From assembly GCA_019022495.1 (NCBI GenBank), contig JAFEKR010000012.1, forward strand, positions 682,001-746,000: 64,000 nucleotides of DNA, written 5' to 3'. Below, in pieces: positions 35,572 to 47,204 of this stretch (positions are counted from its first letter, which is position 1; each line of letters starts with the position of its first letter). The translations under genes and the position numbers were made by a program. The notes under the pieces are model-generated. The model was not told the origin of the DNA. It did no database searches and saw only the letters and a program-made list of their open reading frames with translations. This stretch comes from Epichloe hybrida. Its lineage: Eukaryota > Ascomycota > Sordariomycetes > Hypocreales > Clavicipitaceae.

Positions 35572-38500
35572 GTTATAGTATAGCGTAGTTTATATAATAA
35601 GTTACTAGTGTTTTATTCTAATAAAACTAATAAGTTATTAGTAGCCTAAATACTATATGTAAAGAAATACATAAATAGTTTACTACCCTTATCTAGGCAC
35701 TTACCCCTTATTATTATAGTAGGAACTAATACTATTATTAAATTACTAAGTTAGGTAATAACTCTCCTTCCTATTATTACTAGTAGCTTACTTATTTTCT
35801 CTCTAAGTTAAAGTTAGCTAGTTTTTCTCTTAAATATACCTCTAGAAACCCTAAAGCTAGCTAACCTCTAGCTAGAAATAATATTCCTTATCTTACTAAA
35901 ACTACTATTCTTACTTACTATCCCCCCCTTATACTCTAGTTATACCTTTACTTATATATACTTTATATACTAACCTTACTTATACTATTTAAAACCTAGG
36001 TTATATCCCTAGTAAATAACTCTTTATACTATAACTATTACTAGGTAAATATACTATAGCTATATTAGTAAAGTACTAACTCTAAATAAAGGTAATATAT
36101 ACTTATATAAACTCTTTTATTAATTTAAATAAAGACTTAGAGAATAATTATTCCCTTTAAGTAATAGTAATAAACTATAATATACTAGTGTCTTAGATAT
36201 ATATAGAAGTCTTTATAAGTAAATAAGTTTTCTAAAATTAACTTAGTTTATTATTATATTATATATCTCCTTATTTTACCTTAAACTTATTAAGGGCTTA
36301 TATTTATACTATATTCTCTAATAGTTCCTATATAAGCTATATATAGCTTACTTACTTAATAAGTATATTATATCTCTTACCCTAGCCTAGGGTATTCTAA
36401 GCTACTAGGATTTACTTAACCTAATATTCCTTAATAAGTTTATTATTACTCTTTACTAGGACTTATTCTAGTCCTAAATAGAAGTCCTAGAGCTTTTAAC
36501 TAGAGAGAGAGTTCTTTATAGTATATTTAATAAGGTTTATATAAAATACTAGGTAAATACCTCTTAGGATATTAAGCTATACTATAAGTAATATTAGGAC
36601 TTTTATAACTATATACTTTACTATTACTTAATTAAGTTTCTATAAGAGGTAGTTAGTTTTAATATTTTTAAGTAAAAGCTATACCTTATCTCTAACTTAA
36701 AACTATTTTACTAGCTAATATAAAGTAAATATAGTATCTTACTGCCTTTATTATATATAGGCTATTATAGCTTATACTAGATAAGTACTCTCCTAGAGGT
36801 GCTTAAGAAACTATATTACTTACCCCTTTAGTATTATTATAAAAGCAAATATATCTAGTAATAACTAGACTAGCTCTAGATTATAGCTATATAGTAGCTT
36901 ATTTAGGCTAACTCCTATTATAGAAAATAGCCTATTATTAATTATAAGCTAGTAAGTAACTAGATATTCTAGCTAGTTAAACTATAAGAAAAAGACTATA
37001 ATATATAGTATTACTTATATCTCTTAGTTTACTTACTTAGTATTACTATTAGTCTATAAGTAATATAATATAAAAAGTAACTAATTAATCCTAACTAAGG
37101 AGCATAATATTATCTAAAACTTTCCTAACTAATCTAAATTATAATCTATAATAATTAATTAAGGAAACCCCTTAAACTACTACTAAACTATTTTAAATCT
37201 CTTTATATATTCCTTAGCTCCTATAGATATTATAGCCTTAAGCTAAATAAATTTAAAGAGTTAATTTATAATAACTATTAGGTATTATGGTTTTTCTAGG
37301 GATAGTGCTAGTAAGTTTATTATAAAGTTAATAGAGATTTATAACTAGAACTAGTTAGGGATAGGTAAAGGCTTTAGTAAGCCCTAGTAATATTAATAGC
37401 TCTTATAACTACTATAGTAGTAATAGTTATAAACAAACCTAGTAATATCTTATAATATCCTATCCTAGTAAAACTACTATTATAAGATTTAAAATATAGT
37501 ATTATAGCCTAGGTGCTTTACTACTAGTAAATTATAGTATTACTATATTAAGGTTATTATAAAAAGCTCCTAAGCTAGGACCTAGGTATAGCCCCTAAAC
37601 TAAAGCACCTTATAAGCGCTTATAGAATAATTTACTACTTACTCCCTTATAAGTACCTTAATAGAAAACCTCTAGGCCCTTTCCTAGATAGCCTTTAATT
37701 AAATACTATATATAAGATTAGAGATAATAGCCTAGTCCTATAAGGTCTAAAGGTATTTAGTAGTAAAGAGAACCTTACTAGCTAGTAGTAACGCTATATT
37801 ACTATTATCTTACTATTTATCTAGTATTAGTAAAAGTTATATAATAGTAATAGATTATAGGATATATCCTATTCTAGAGGTTACCCCTTCTTAGTCTTAT
37901 TCCCTTTAGGAAAGAGTATTAAGCTACTATACCTATATACTAAGTCTATACTAGAGATAGAAATTAAATAGTATAAGTATATTTACCTATTAAGCTTATT
38001 ACTTTAATATTAACTAGGGAGTTATAAAGTACTTTAGGTTCTTATAGTCTATATAAATTATAAATAGACTAGAAATGCCTTATAGCTTAGCTAACCATGC
38101 CTTAAGGCATAAGATAATAGCTAATAATTCCTTATTATAAATTATATAGTTCTTTTATAAGGATATAAGGCTAGTGAAGTAATAGGTAACTAGGTATATA
38201 ACGCTATCCTAGCCTTATTAGGAAAGGTATTCTCTAATAGCTATTCTTAAATAATTAGCTTTTACTACTATAGGGAGATCTAAATCCTATTATACTAGTA
38301 CTAGGTATATAATAAAGGCGTCTTTTAACCTATTAAAGGTATTATTCTCTTTAGGCCCCTATTAAAAAGGGACATTTCTCTTAGTTAATTATATTAGTAA
38401 TACTACTAGTTCTAAAAAGTTACTAATAAAGTTATAGTAAAAGTTAGTAAACCCTAGGAAGCTATAAACCCCCTAAAGTTTTATTAGGGCTACCTATTCC

Positions 38501-39875
38501 CTAATAGCTATAACCTTTACTAAATCTAGATAAATAAAATAACTTGCTATAATAATATATTCTAGGTATTAAACCTCCTTTACTGCGAATATAGACTTAT
38601 TAAGGTCTAAGTATAACCCTATAGCCCTTAGGTAGCCTAATATTACCTAGACCTTAGCTATATAGTCTTTCCTTAATCCCCCTAAGTAAATTAAGATATT
38701 ATCTAAGTACGCTATAATAAAATCCCCTAATATATCCCCTAAGGACTTATTAATATAATATTAGAACATTACTAGTACACTAGCTAGGCTAAAGGGGTAA
38801 ACTAGCCACTTAAATAGCCTAAACCTAGTTTAAAACGCTATTAGGTGCTCCTAGCCCTTAGTAATCTATAGCTTATAAAACGCTATATAAATATTTACCT
38901 TTATAAACTAGTATGCCTAGGATAAGGAATAAAGTATCTTCTTAATTAATAGGAGAGAATAGTAATCCTATACTATTATCTTATTAAGAGTGTAGTAGTT
39001 TACATAAAAACGCTAACCCCTATTAGCCTTTTTAATAAGAAAGACTAGAGCTATAGCTAATAATAAGCTAGTATAAATCTAACCCTTATCTATTAAGTCT
39101 ATAATCTAGTATCTAACCTCTAGAAGCTAGTCCCTTAGTATATTATATAGTAGTCCCTAAGGGAGTATTAGTTTAGACTTATTCTAATTCTTATATAAGC
39201 ATATATAGTAATTAAGGGATCCCTAATAAGGAGGTAGGCTATTAGCTCTAGCTTTATTAAAAAGGTCTATAAAGTTAGCTAACTCCTTAGGTAATATTAA
39301 TATATCTAGGCTATTTAGTTTTATCTTAGGCACTATAATTTATAGTACTATTATTATCTCCCTAAGGCTTATAGTAATAAACATTATAAAAGTGTCCTTT
39401 CTCTAGTGTGCCTAGCGTGCTTCTATAGTATATAAGGACCTAATAATCCCCTATACTAGAGTCTTTACCCTATATATAAAGGCTTTAGAGATATATAAGC
39501 CCTTTACTACTCTAATAACTAATTACTATTTTACTATGTAAATAACTATATTATAATATTCTAGCTATAGTATCCTAAGTATAATATCTTATATAAGGCC
39601 TAGGATAATATATAAATACACTAATAACTCCTAGCTATTAATGTTTATTCTAGTGCGTACTATATAGGTAATTAAGGAGGTGTTCTCCTATACTCTCTTT
39701 TCTCTCCTTTTTATTTTTACTATAGTCTAAACATACTTTCTCTTTAGTAACTATATAAGCTCTAGGCTAAACTATTTTACTACTAACTTACTTATAGCAC
39801 TATAATAATTATAACTATAATTAATCTAGATATTAATATAATAATATATATTAAAGAGTATAGGAATTAAGAATA
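35572..39875 (-). mobile_element. Ty3/gypsy relic 3 (minus strand): reverse transcriptase, RNase H, integrase remains
   Basis: On the minus strand reverse transcriptase can be read from about 39130 to 38650: LEVRY, IKKANRG, RFYVNY-TLN, FRLFKWLVYPF and AYLDNILIY, where the second catalytic Asp of YLDD is changed to Asn. Next come the connection region (ASYFIYLDLVKVIAIREW, SFLGFTNFYY-FI) at about 38560-38430 and an RNase H part (about 38330-38060). The lower half, to about 35.6 kb, should hold integrase but is too decayed to assign residue by residue. This family differs from gypsy element 1. Numerous stops make it inactive. No LTR was recognised. Its left edge replaces the 3' part of the host gene at 39880. 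Confidence 0.7.
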
Positions 39876-39879
39876 GTAG

Positions 39880-41109
39880 TTAGTCATCTTGAACAACGAG
39901 TGGCTTTGACGACAAGTAGCCCGAGTCACGAGGACTGTTGAAATGATCATCCGTGGAACGACTTGGATCCCGAGAGGGCCGGGGAGACAATCTCGGCCTT
40001 GGTCCCTCCGGCCGAGGATAAGCCTGCGAACCATCCCTCTTGTCGCTCCTTGCTTGCATGTATCCGTCTCTAGACCGAGGGTCAGCGTCGTTGGTATTTC
40101 TGCGTCGCGGACGGCCACTGTCCAGGTCTGTGGTCGATTGTCTTGCAGAAGACATTCGATCTTGCTGATCTTGCCCGTGGTAGTCACGTTCCGTGCCCCC
40201 ATCACGGCTCTCAAACTGGTGGCTTGTTCGTGATGGTGACCGAGCACTATATGCCCCTGAAGATTGTGGCATGCCGCGGTATGCCTTTTCCCGCCCTTTT
40301 AGACCATTTGAAATGATCTCCGGGGAAAGCAAATGATCGCCATGAGGACGAGACTGGCGATTGTCGAAATAGTCAGGTCTAGGCCCGGTGGCGGCTGATC
40401 GAGTCCGGTGATGTTGGGGAGAGCTGTGAATGTCCATCCCGGTATCTATCGGCGGTAAATCCTGTTTGCTCTTTCGTCGCTCCAATCCATACCGTGAAAG
40501 ATCTGCATCATCTCTGTGCTTGGTTTCACGCGGCCTCGGCTTCCGTCCACTCGAGCTCTGGTCTCTCAAGACATGCTCCTCCGGTTGTCTCTCAACGTCT
40601 GTTGTTTGTTCCCCAATAGGCGGCTGGTCTTTCGCATTCTCCGGTACGATGACAAAACGTCGCTCCGGATTATGCTCATGTACCTCTATGATGATTGGAT
40701 GTTGATCAACATCGCCTCTGGACAGCGGCTCCTCTTCGGAGTCTAGAGGCGGCGTAGAGGAGCCATATTCCTTGGCAAGCGACTCGACCTCTTCTTCAAC
40801 CGTGGCTGGAGGTGGGAAATTCTTCTTGGAAGGCGGCGCTGGCGCAAGATAGACGGTTCTGGGTACCTGGCCGTGAGCGGGGACTGGAGGAGGGACAGTG
40901 TCTTGAGGAACAGGCCGCGACACGGGCGGAGGTCGTGGTGAGATCGAACTGGATATTTGAAGTCAGCAGACAGATCCATTCAAACACGCAGTTCAGGAGA
41001 AATGCACATGGGGGGGGGGAGGTGGTACAGACGGGCCAGTGCTGCGAGCTCGAGACGTGGTGAAGTAGCCCGTGTCGAGCAGATTCTGGATGTTCAACGC
41101 GTCACCCAT
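39880..41109 (-). CDS. 5' part of a conserved fungal gene, truncated at the RIP block (function unknown)
   Basis: Exon 1 is 41109-41033 and exon 2 is 40948-39880; the 83-base intron has a GTCTGT donor and a perfect GCTGAC branch before an ATCCAG acceptor. The joined frame gives 381 residues: MGDALNIQNLLDTGYFTTSR, then VEEEVESLAKEY, RGDVDQHPIIIEVHEHNPERRFVIVP, RKSKQDLPPI, and a long Ser/Arg/Pro-rich disordered part. I recognise the start and the VHEHN…RRFVIVP region from large uncharacterised Sordariomycete proteins. The stop codon lies only a few bases beyond the point where normal DNA turns into RIP-mutated DNA (39876-39885), so the original C-terminal part is missing. Whether the shortened gene is still expressed cannot be told. 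The GTCTGT donor is unusual but gives the conserved junction. Confidence 0.55.
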
Positions 41110-42251
41110 CTTGAATTGCTGCTGTCTACAAATAGCGGTCGCACCGCACGAGAGACATCGCACCAAGCTCCAAAGGCAGCCAAGGTGTCAAGATACACAC
41201 TACTAGTGAGTATGTAATCCGTAGCAAACTTGCCGTTGGGGATTTGCATAAACAGCTAAGTGGGTCGTTGCTCGTATTAGTGAAGGGGCTCGAGGTCTGA
41301 AGGGACAAGATCAGACAAATGGCGGGGAAGCCTAAATTCAAAGAGGCTGGAACCTGAGCACACTCACTGGGTCGAGGATGGGATCGACGGCCTTTATTCA
41401 GAAAGATACGATCAACAAGACAAGAACCACACTCATTAATTACTTTGTACATGTATTGTTCGACTCCGTACCCTGGTGCGAATTGGAGCATGGCGGTCTG
41501 GGCAAATACTTGGCCATCGCTGCTCTGAATGGGCCAAGAACGGGGTACCCGAACCCTCAGCCTGGCTCGGGCTTGGCCGCGGGGGTGCAGCAGGAGCGTG
41601 GAAGTCGCTGGAACCTTGGCCGGCACCACAAACCCCTCTCCGGCCCTCTGAGCTGCAGCGCCCAGAACAATGTACTGTATTTGTATTACACAGAGGGTGT
41701 CACGCCTGGGTGTACAGTGTAATACAGTGTACAGTACGGAGTAATACTCCGTGCTACAACTACCCTAGACGGACACCAAATACCAACGACGAAAAGTCGA
41801 CAACCACGATTCTCAATCACCCCTGTATCCCTGTACTGACCGAAATAGAACGAGGGGAAGAACGTGGACGCCAGGGATAACAGGTGAAAGTCCTATGCTT
41901 CCTGCTCATGCGCGAACTCATTTCGACTTTCACCTGCATGTATTCGGACCGGCAACATTTCGGCATCCAAGACCAATAGCAGAGGTCACCAACAATTGCA
42001 CTGTGCTTGATGCACCCTTTCAAGATGAACCATTGCATTGAAAGCAGGCAACACGATGAAGGCTGATCAATTCCAGATGACCCAAAAGGCCCAGCAGCCA
42101 CTCTATTTTATAGTACACGCTCCACAGACTGAAGCTGATGTTGATTATTCTTACATGCCAATGAACCCACGTAACAGCAACCAGTGCGCCAAGTATTTGC
42201 CCCCCCCCCATCCTCTCTCATTGTGACAAAACAAACCCCCCTTTCCCCGTG
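41110..42251. other. Intergenic region
   Basis: Upstream region of the truncated gene and downstream region of PGA2. It contains a short imperfect inverted structure around 41705-41755 built from GTACAGT words and TACGGAGTA-ATACTCCGT. Open frames on both strands lack family features. Confidence 0.5.
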
Positions 42252-42752
42252 TTAATCCTCCAAGAACTCCTGGATATCAGCGTCCTCATCCTGCGCCGCC
42301 CTCCGCCTCTCGTCCGCCTCCAGCAGCTCCCTCAGCATCTGTCTTTGACGCATACGCGCCTTCTGCCCCCAATCCGAGCCCGTCCCGTCTGCCCCGTCGT
42401 TCTCGTCATCCGCATACAGCTTCTCCTTGATACCACGATACTCATTAGGCGTGAGTTCCGGATGGGGCAGCTCGCCTTCGTCCCCGCGAGCTTTCCGGTC
42501 GTCAGCCTCCATCTTCCTCACAGCGCCCTTGGTGACGACCTGCTGGAGGTAGGGCCGGAGGAGCATCCATCCTCCTGCGATGACGACGATGCGGATCCAG
42601 CCCTGGATAGTCATGCTGCTGAAGCCCTCTGAGATGTTTCGCGTGGCATTGGCACCGTATTCTGCCAGAAGCGCCACGGACTGTCCCAGGAGGTTGAGCT
42701 CGGGACGCTGGCCGCCGTCCACGGGCTGCGCTTGTTGCGCTTGTTGATCCAT
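42252..42752 (-). CDS. PGA2: PGA2-like protein trafficking factor
   Basis: A single exon of 166 residues. In yeast Pga2 is an ER/nuclear-envelope membrane protein needed for processing and traffic of Gas1 and alkaline phosphatase. The sequence has an N-terminal Gln-rich start, one membrane segment (about residues 53-72, IRIVVIAGGWMLLRPYLQQV) and a charged C-terminal half with the fungal-conserved KMEADDRKAR, LTPNEYRGIKEKL, SDWGQKARMRQRQMLRELLEADE and a terminal acidic DADIQEFLED. The start at 42752 is the only ATG that begins directly before the conserved region; the frame stays open upstream but is not conserved. A pentamer repeat (GTGAG)n sits about 130 bases upstream (42879-42903). Confidence 0.8.
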   Translation of the reverse strand: MDQQAQQAQPVDGGQRPELNLLGQSVALLAEYGANATRNISEGFSSMTIQGWIRIVVIAGGWMLLRPYLQQVVTKGAVRKMEADDRKARGDEGELPHPELTPNEYRGIKEKLYADDENDGADGTGSDWGQKARMRQRQMLRELLEADERRRAAQDEDADIQEFLED

Positions 42753-43870
42753 TGTGCGTGTGATTTTCAGCAGAGCGGAAGGGGGAGCGGCCTCGGATTT
42801 GGCGGGATGCGTGCGCAAATGAAAGCGGGCCGCAACGATGAGTGTGTTCGCTTGCGCCAAGAATGCTGATGTTCCCCTGGTGAGGTGAGGTGAGGTGAGG
42901 TGAGATGAAGTTGGCAGAAAATTGTTGCGGCAGGTGGACCCGGTGGCCACAGCCCCCTGCACACACAATTCCCAGCAAAATGATTGGTGGACTCGCCCGA
43001 CCGTGCCGGTGGCGCCCACCCCCATGGCCCGGCTTCCACGACGGAGCGGGCTGGGACCCTGCTGGGACTATTTTGCTTGGGAATTCCGAACCCGGGGCTG
43101 CACCACAGGCGCTGGACTTGTTGCTGCGTTATTCGGCTCCGTTGGTGGCTTGATCACATCTCCTATGTATTGCTGGGGCTATCATTCAAGGACCAGGAGG
43201 AGCAAATGGTCTGAAAGCCTTTGCCGGAGCCTTTTTATGCTCCTTGGCACCACGGGCATTGCCGCAGCACGAATTCCGCGGACAGGATTCAAGTTTGGCG
43301 TCGTTTTCTAACGCTGTTTACATCTAATGTGGAGACTCGTGGGACAGACAAAAAATCAAATGCAGAAACTGCGAATTGTAGGCACCAGAGAGACACGAAG
43401 GAAGAATCGAATGTAGAAAAGTTATTGCATCACAAGGGATCTGCGAAAGGCATTGAGCACATAAAGTTAGATTGGGCATTCCCTTGGAATTATGCATTCA
43501 GAGGGAACAGCGGCGTTTTGATCGATTATATCGACTTAAAAAAGTTCAATAAAGATCAATATTCATTCCTCCCAATCTGTTGAAAGTGAAGCCTGAGAAA
43601 CGCGACTTGAAGATCCTTTGAGAGCAGTGGGCTCACGTGACCCACTCACCAACAACGCGCTGCGAGAACTTGGAGTTGACGGCCAGCCGGCTTCTGCCCC
43701 CCCCCTGGTCCTAAAATATGCAATTGCATTGGAGCTCATAAAAATTTCGAAGACGCTTTTCTTCCCTAAGCTCAGAGTGACTGCAACCACCCACCCCTAT
43801 TGCATCCTCCGCCCGGTTTCTTCTTCCATCTTTGTATTTTTTTGTCGTTTGTTATTTGAGAGTCCTCAAA
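42753..43870. other. Divergent promoter region between PGA2 and TUF1
   Basis: About 1.1 kb without a supported gene. It has a (GTGAG)n pentamer array at 42879-42903 near PGA2 and a TCACGTGA palindrome at 43633-43640 upstream of TUF1, followed by pyrimidine-rich stretches typical of fungal leaders (43780-43860). Confidence 0.5.
43633..43640. promoter_or_regulatory. TCACGTGA palindrome upstream of TUF1
   Basis: A perfect 8-base palindrome with a CACGTG core, about 230 bases before the TUF1 start codon. The core is the target of bHLH factors of the Cbf1/USF type. The same core occurs twice in the RPS29-PDI promoter. Function is inferred only. Confidence 0.35.
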
Positions 43871-45277
43871 ATGTCGTCCGCTTTCAGATCTGTTGCGCCG
43901 TTCTTGCGGACTGCGCGACATGGCTTGCGCAGTGGCCGTGCGAATCCCCTTCAGTCGGCCCTCAAGCCTCAAGGCGCTGCTGGCATGGTCAATATTTACC
44001 GCTCATACGCCACCGTGTTCGAGCGATCAAAGCCCCACGTCAATATTGGTACAATTGGTCACGTCGATCACGGAAAGGTATGTGATTGGGAAGGCCTTAT
44101 CACAAGCAGAGTCGAAGATGGTTAACAATGCTTTGTCACTTAGACCACGCTTTCCGCCGCCATCACCAAGCGACAGGCTGAGAAGGGCCTTGCCAACTTC
44201 CTCGAGTATGGTGCCATCGATAAGGCTCCCGAAGAGCGAAAGCGAGGTATTACCATTTCCACCGCTCACATTGAATACTCAACCGAAGCCCGCCACTACT
44301 CCCACGTCGATTGCCCTGGCCACGCCGATTACATCAAGAATATGATTACTGGTGCTGCCAACATGGATGGTGCCATTATCGTCGTTGCTGCTTCCGATGG
44401 TCAGATGCCCCAGACCCGAGAGCACTTGCTGCTTGCCCGACAGGTCGGTGTGCAGAAGATTGTTGTCTTTGTCAACAAGGTCGACACTATTGACGACCCT
44501 GAGATGTTGGAGCTTGTCGAGATGGAAATGCGAGAGCTCCTCAGCACTTATGGCTTTGAGGGTGATGAGACCCCCGTTGTCATGGGCTCTGCTCTCTGTG
44601 CATTGAACAACCAGAAGCCCGAGATGGGCAATGAGAAGATTGATGAGCTCATGAAGGCCGTTGACGAATGGATCCCTACCCCTGAGCGTAGCCTGGACAA
44701 GCCTTTCCTCATGTCGGTTGAGGATGTATTCTCCATCTCCGGCCGTGGTACCGTGGTTTCCGGCCGTGTCGAGCGTGGTGTTCTGAAGCGCGACGAGGAA
44801 ATCGAACTTGTCGGAAAGGGCAAAGAGGTTATCAAGACCAAGGTTACTGACATCGAGACCTTCAAAAAGTCTTGTGACCAGTCCCAAGCTGGTGACAACT
44901 CTGGACTCCTCATTCGTGGTGTTCGACGTGAGGATGTTCGCCGTGGCATGGTTGTCTGCAAGCCCGGTACCGTCAAGTCGCACACCCAGTTCCTCGCCTC
45001 TCTCTATGTTCTTACCAAGGAGGAAGGTGGCCGCCACACCGGTTTCCACGAGCACTACCGCCCTCAGCTCTACCTCCGTACCTCTGACGAGTCTGTTGAC
45101 CTAACTTTTCCTGAGGGCACCGAGGATGCCGCCGGCAAGATGATCATGCCTGGTGACAACGTTGAGATGGTTGTCAATATGACCAACCCCAACGCCATCG
45201 AAGTCGGTCAGCGATTTAACATTCGTGAGGGTGGCAAGACCGTTGCTACTGGTCTGGTCACTCGTATCATGAAGTAA
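43871..45277 (+). CDS. TUF1: Elongation factor Tu, mitochondrial
   Basis: GTPase that delivers aminoacyl-tRNA to the mitochondrial ribosome. Exons 43871-44077 and 44144-45277 (GTATGT donor, TTAG acceptor, 66-base intron) give 446 residues. The N-terminal 45 residues are Arg/Ser/Ala-rich without acids, as expected for a mitochondrial presequence. The GTPase motifs are all present: G1 GHVDHGKT (residues 63-70, split by the intron right after Lys69), G2 RGITIS, G3 DCPGHADY, G4 NKVD, G5 GSAL. Domain 2 ([22 protein letters not shown]) and domain 3 (GGRHTGF, YRPQ…LYLRT, PGDNVEM, FNIREGG) follow, ending VTRIMK. Length and order match fungal Tuf1. A CACGTG palindrome lies upstream. Confidence 0.97.
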
Positions 45278-46140
45278 GCTGAAGCAAGTCGAAAATGAAA
45301 AACGGAGGTTAGATTCGAGGATAAAACCAGACAGAGTTGGAATGGTGGGCCAGTGAACCCAGGTCAACGGAGACGACGCTCCCGAATTTTCGAGATGAAA
45401 AAGGGTGGTTTATGAGGCGTATGTTGAGTGTAAGATGCACGAAGGAAGCACCCATGTTTTATGAGCGCATAATGCTCACTGTACATTCCCAGGAGGGAAC
45501 CTGGCGAGCTCCCAACTCTGATTCTTCCCATGTCTTGATTCATATACCTTTAGACGAGCATTTAGGGAAGGAACAGTAATACAAGAAGAATAAATGACAA
45601 GAACAAACGCTGCTACATATCAGCAAATGTACATAAAAATGGCACTGATATGAAGTCGCGACCTGTCGAACAACATACTCGGCACGAAGGAGTCGTTGGT
45701 ATTGAAAACTACTTTATACAAGAAGAATAAATGACAAGAACAAACGCTGCTACATGTCGGCAAATGTACATAAAAATGGCACTGATATGAAGTCACGACC
45801 TGTCGAACAATACACTCGGCACGAAGGAGTCGTTGGTACTGAAAACTACTTTCATTTCACAAAGTGCACGCCATCAAATTCAGAAATCAACAACATCTCG
45901 AGTATAGGCCCATTCAAGTTAACATTCGTTTATCCTCGGGAGAATGTTCGTCAGACGCACGATCTTCCTCAAAACCAAGCAAGCCATTAAACTCCGGTTC
46001 TAAGCGGCCGCTGCCCTGTTTTTGCCTTATCTCGGCGCGAGGCCATGCATCCTCCCCCCATGCGTTTCAATCCATTTCTCTCCTCCCACTTTCAAGAGAC
46101 TTTTTTTTTTTTTTTGCATTGCTGAAGACAAAAATTTGTT
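45278..46140. other. Convergent 3' region of TUF1 and RPS29
   Basis: About 860 bases between the stop codons of two convergent genes. The main feature is a 137-base tandem duplication (45581-45852). A run of 15 T lies at 46101-46115. No gene seen. Confidence 0.5.
45581..45852. repeat. 137-base tandem duplication, two copies
   Basis: Copy 1 at 45581-45717 and copy 2 at 45718-45852 both begin ACAAGAAGAATAAATGACAA and end GAAAACTACTTT. They differ at only a few positions, all transitions or neighbouring swaps, so the duplication is recent. It lies downstream of TUF1 and could extend its 3' UTR. Confidence 0.9.
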
Positions 46141-46650
46141 TCATCGGTACTGTGAAGAGAAACCCGAGAGTCAGTCTCTGAATATACTTTGACGTATCTC
46201 GGTGGTCGTGACGATTTGTAATGAAGCGAGATAACGATTGTCGTAGCGTGTTAGGTGGAGGATCTTTTTTCTTACCTTGACGAAGCCAATGTCCTTGGAC
46301 TTCTCACGGAAGCACTGACGGCACAGGTTGAGGTCGTACTTGCGGATAAGACCGGCGGTGTGCTTGCAGACGCGGCTGTTTTTTGAACGTTAGCAAATTG
46401 AGTTCTTGTCCATGGATCATCGACAAATCAAGCATTCCAGTTTCAAGAGGAATTTTCTCTTTTGGGAGAATGGGCGAATTTTCCAAATCGTCGCCTTCAG
46501 AACCCTCACGACCGTATGGATGGATGCAGAATAGTGTCTTCAGACCAGTGGATTTTTTCTTTCGAGAATGAAAGAGTTTAGTTCGTACCAGCTGCGAGAG
46601 CCCTTGCCGTAGTTACGGGGGCGCGAGTTCCAGACGCTTTCGTGAGACAT
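46141..46650 (-). CDS. RPS29: 40S ribosomal protein S29 (uS14)
   Basis: Small-subunit zinc-binding ribosomal protein. Three minus-strand exons, 46650-46589, 46375-46276 and 46149-46141, give 56 residues, the normal length. The protein starts [20 protein letters not shown] and continues [22 protein letters not shown] with four zinc cysteines (21, 24, 39, 42), then [14 protein letters not shown]. Introns are 213 and 126 bases (donors GTACGA and GTAAGA). The last coding exon is tiny: it encodes only Tyr, Arg and the stop after a TTCACAG acceptor. Each junction restores the frame and the conserved Cys21 and Tyr55. It diverges from the PDI gene over 554 bases with two CACGTG boxes. Confidence 0.95.
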
Positions 46651-47204
46651 GATGGCGGTGTTGTGGTGACTGGAAGGATTCTCTAGTGGAGGGGGAAAGA
46701 GCAAGAAGAATTATCGCGACTTCGCACACAATACTGACTTAGCACACCGGTGGGATTCAGTGCTGGCTGGCGATTGGAGGGTTGTTAGCCCCAGTGGGCT
46801 CCACAATGGGCAAAGTCACGTGCAAAGGGGCCTGAAAGCTCGCCAAAATTCCCTGGGTTATCTTATCGTCACGTGAGAGAAGGCGTGTCGTCTTCCTGGG
46901 AGAGTGGACTTGGGCGCAGGGGTGGATGAGGAGGGGGGCGGAAAGGCGGCATTGGCTGCGTGCCGGCCGGAGTGAGCTTCATGTCAAGTGGCAAGTTCGC
47001 ATCTTAGAATTTCCAAAACGTCATCTTGAGGGCCAATTATCTCAACTACAAATACATTACTTCGAAGCTTTCGCCAGTGAGTTCGAAAGCCTTGTGTGAA
47101 TTAGCCACTTTATTTCCGTTCTTGGAAAGGAATTGGTCCCCCGGTTCTTTTTGCGAGATTCGAATTTGTTGACTGACTTGGCCCGTAAGAATCAACTCCA
47201 CATC
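46651..47204. promoter_or_regulatory. Shared divergent promoter of RPS29 and the PDI gene
   Basis: 554 bases between two divergent start codons. Two GTCACGTG words occur (CACGTG at 46817-46822 and 46870-46875, 53 bases apart), and an ATTGG (CCAAT box complement) at about 46771. The arrangement suggests these sites could serve both genes. Binding proteins are inferred, not shown. Confidence 0.45.

Larger units (their letters stand above)
8470..39875. other. 31.4 kb A+T-rich, RIP-mutated transposon block
   Basis: Both borders are sharp. Inside, CpA and TpG are rare and TpA dominates over most of the length, as expected from repeat-induced point mutation, a premeiotic C-to-T process of ascomycetes acting on repeated DNA. 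No intact gene is present. Relic retroelement and transposase frames can be followed on both strands if TAA/TAG are allowed where CAA/CAG/TGG would be expected. Two short islands of near-normal composition stand out (23894-24708 and about 30171-30331). Members are listed separately. Confidence 0.9.

Noticed and set aside
41126..41880. Open frames of 110-170 codons between the truncated gene and PGA2
   Set aside because: No family motif, both strands open over the same interval, and no plausible exon structure.
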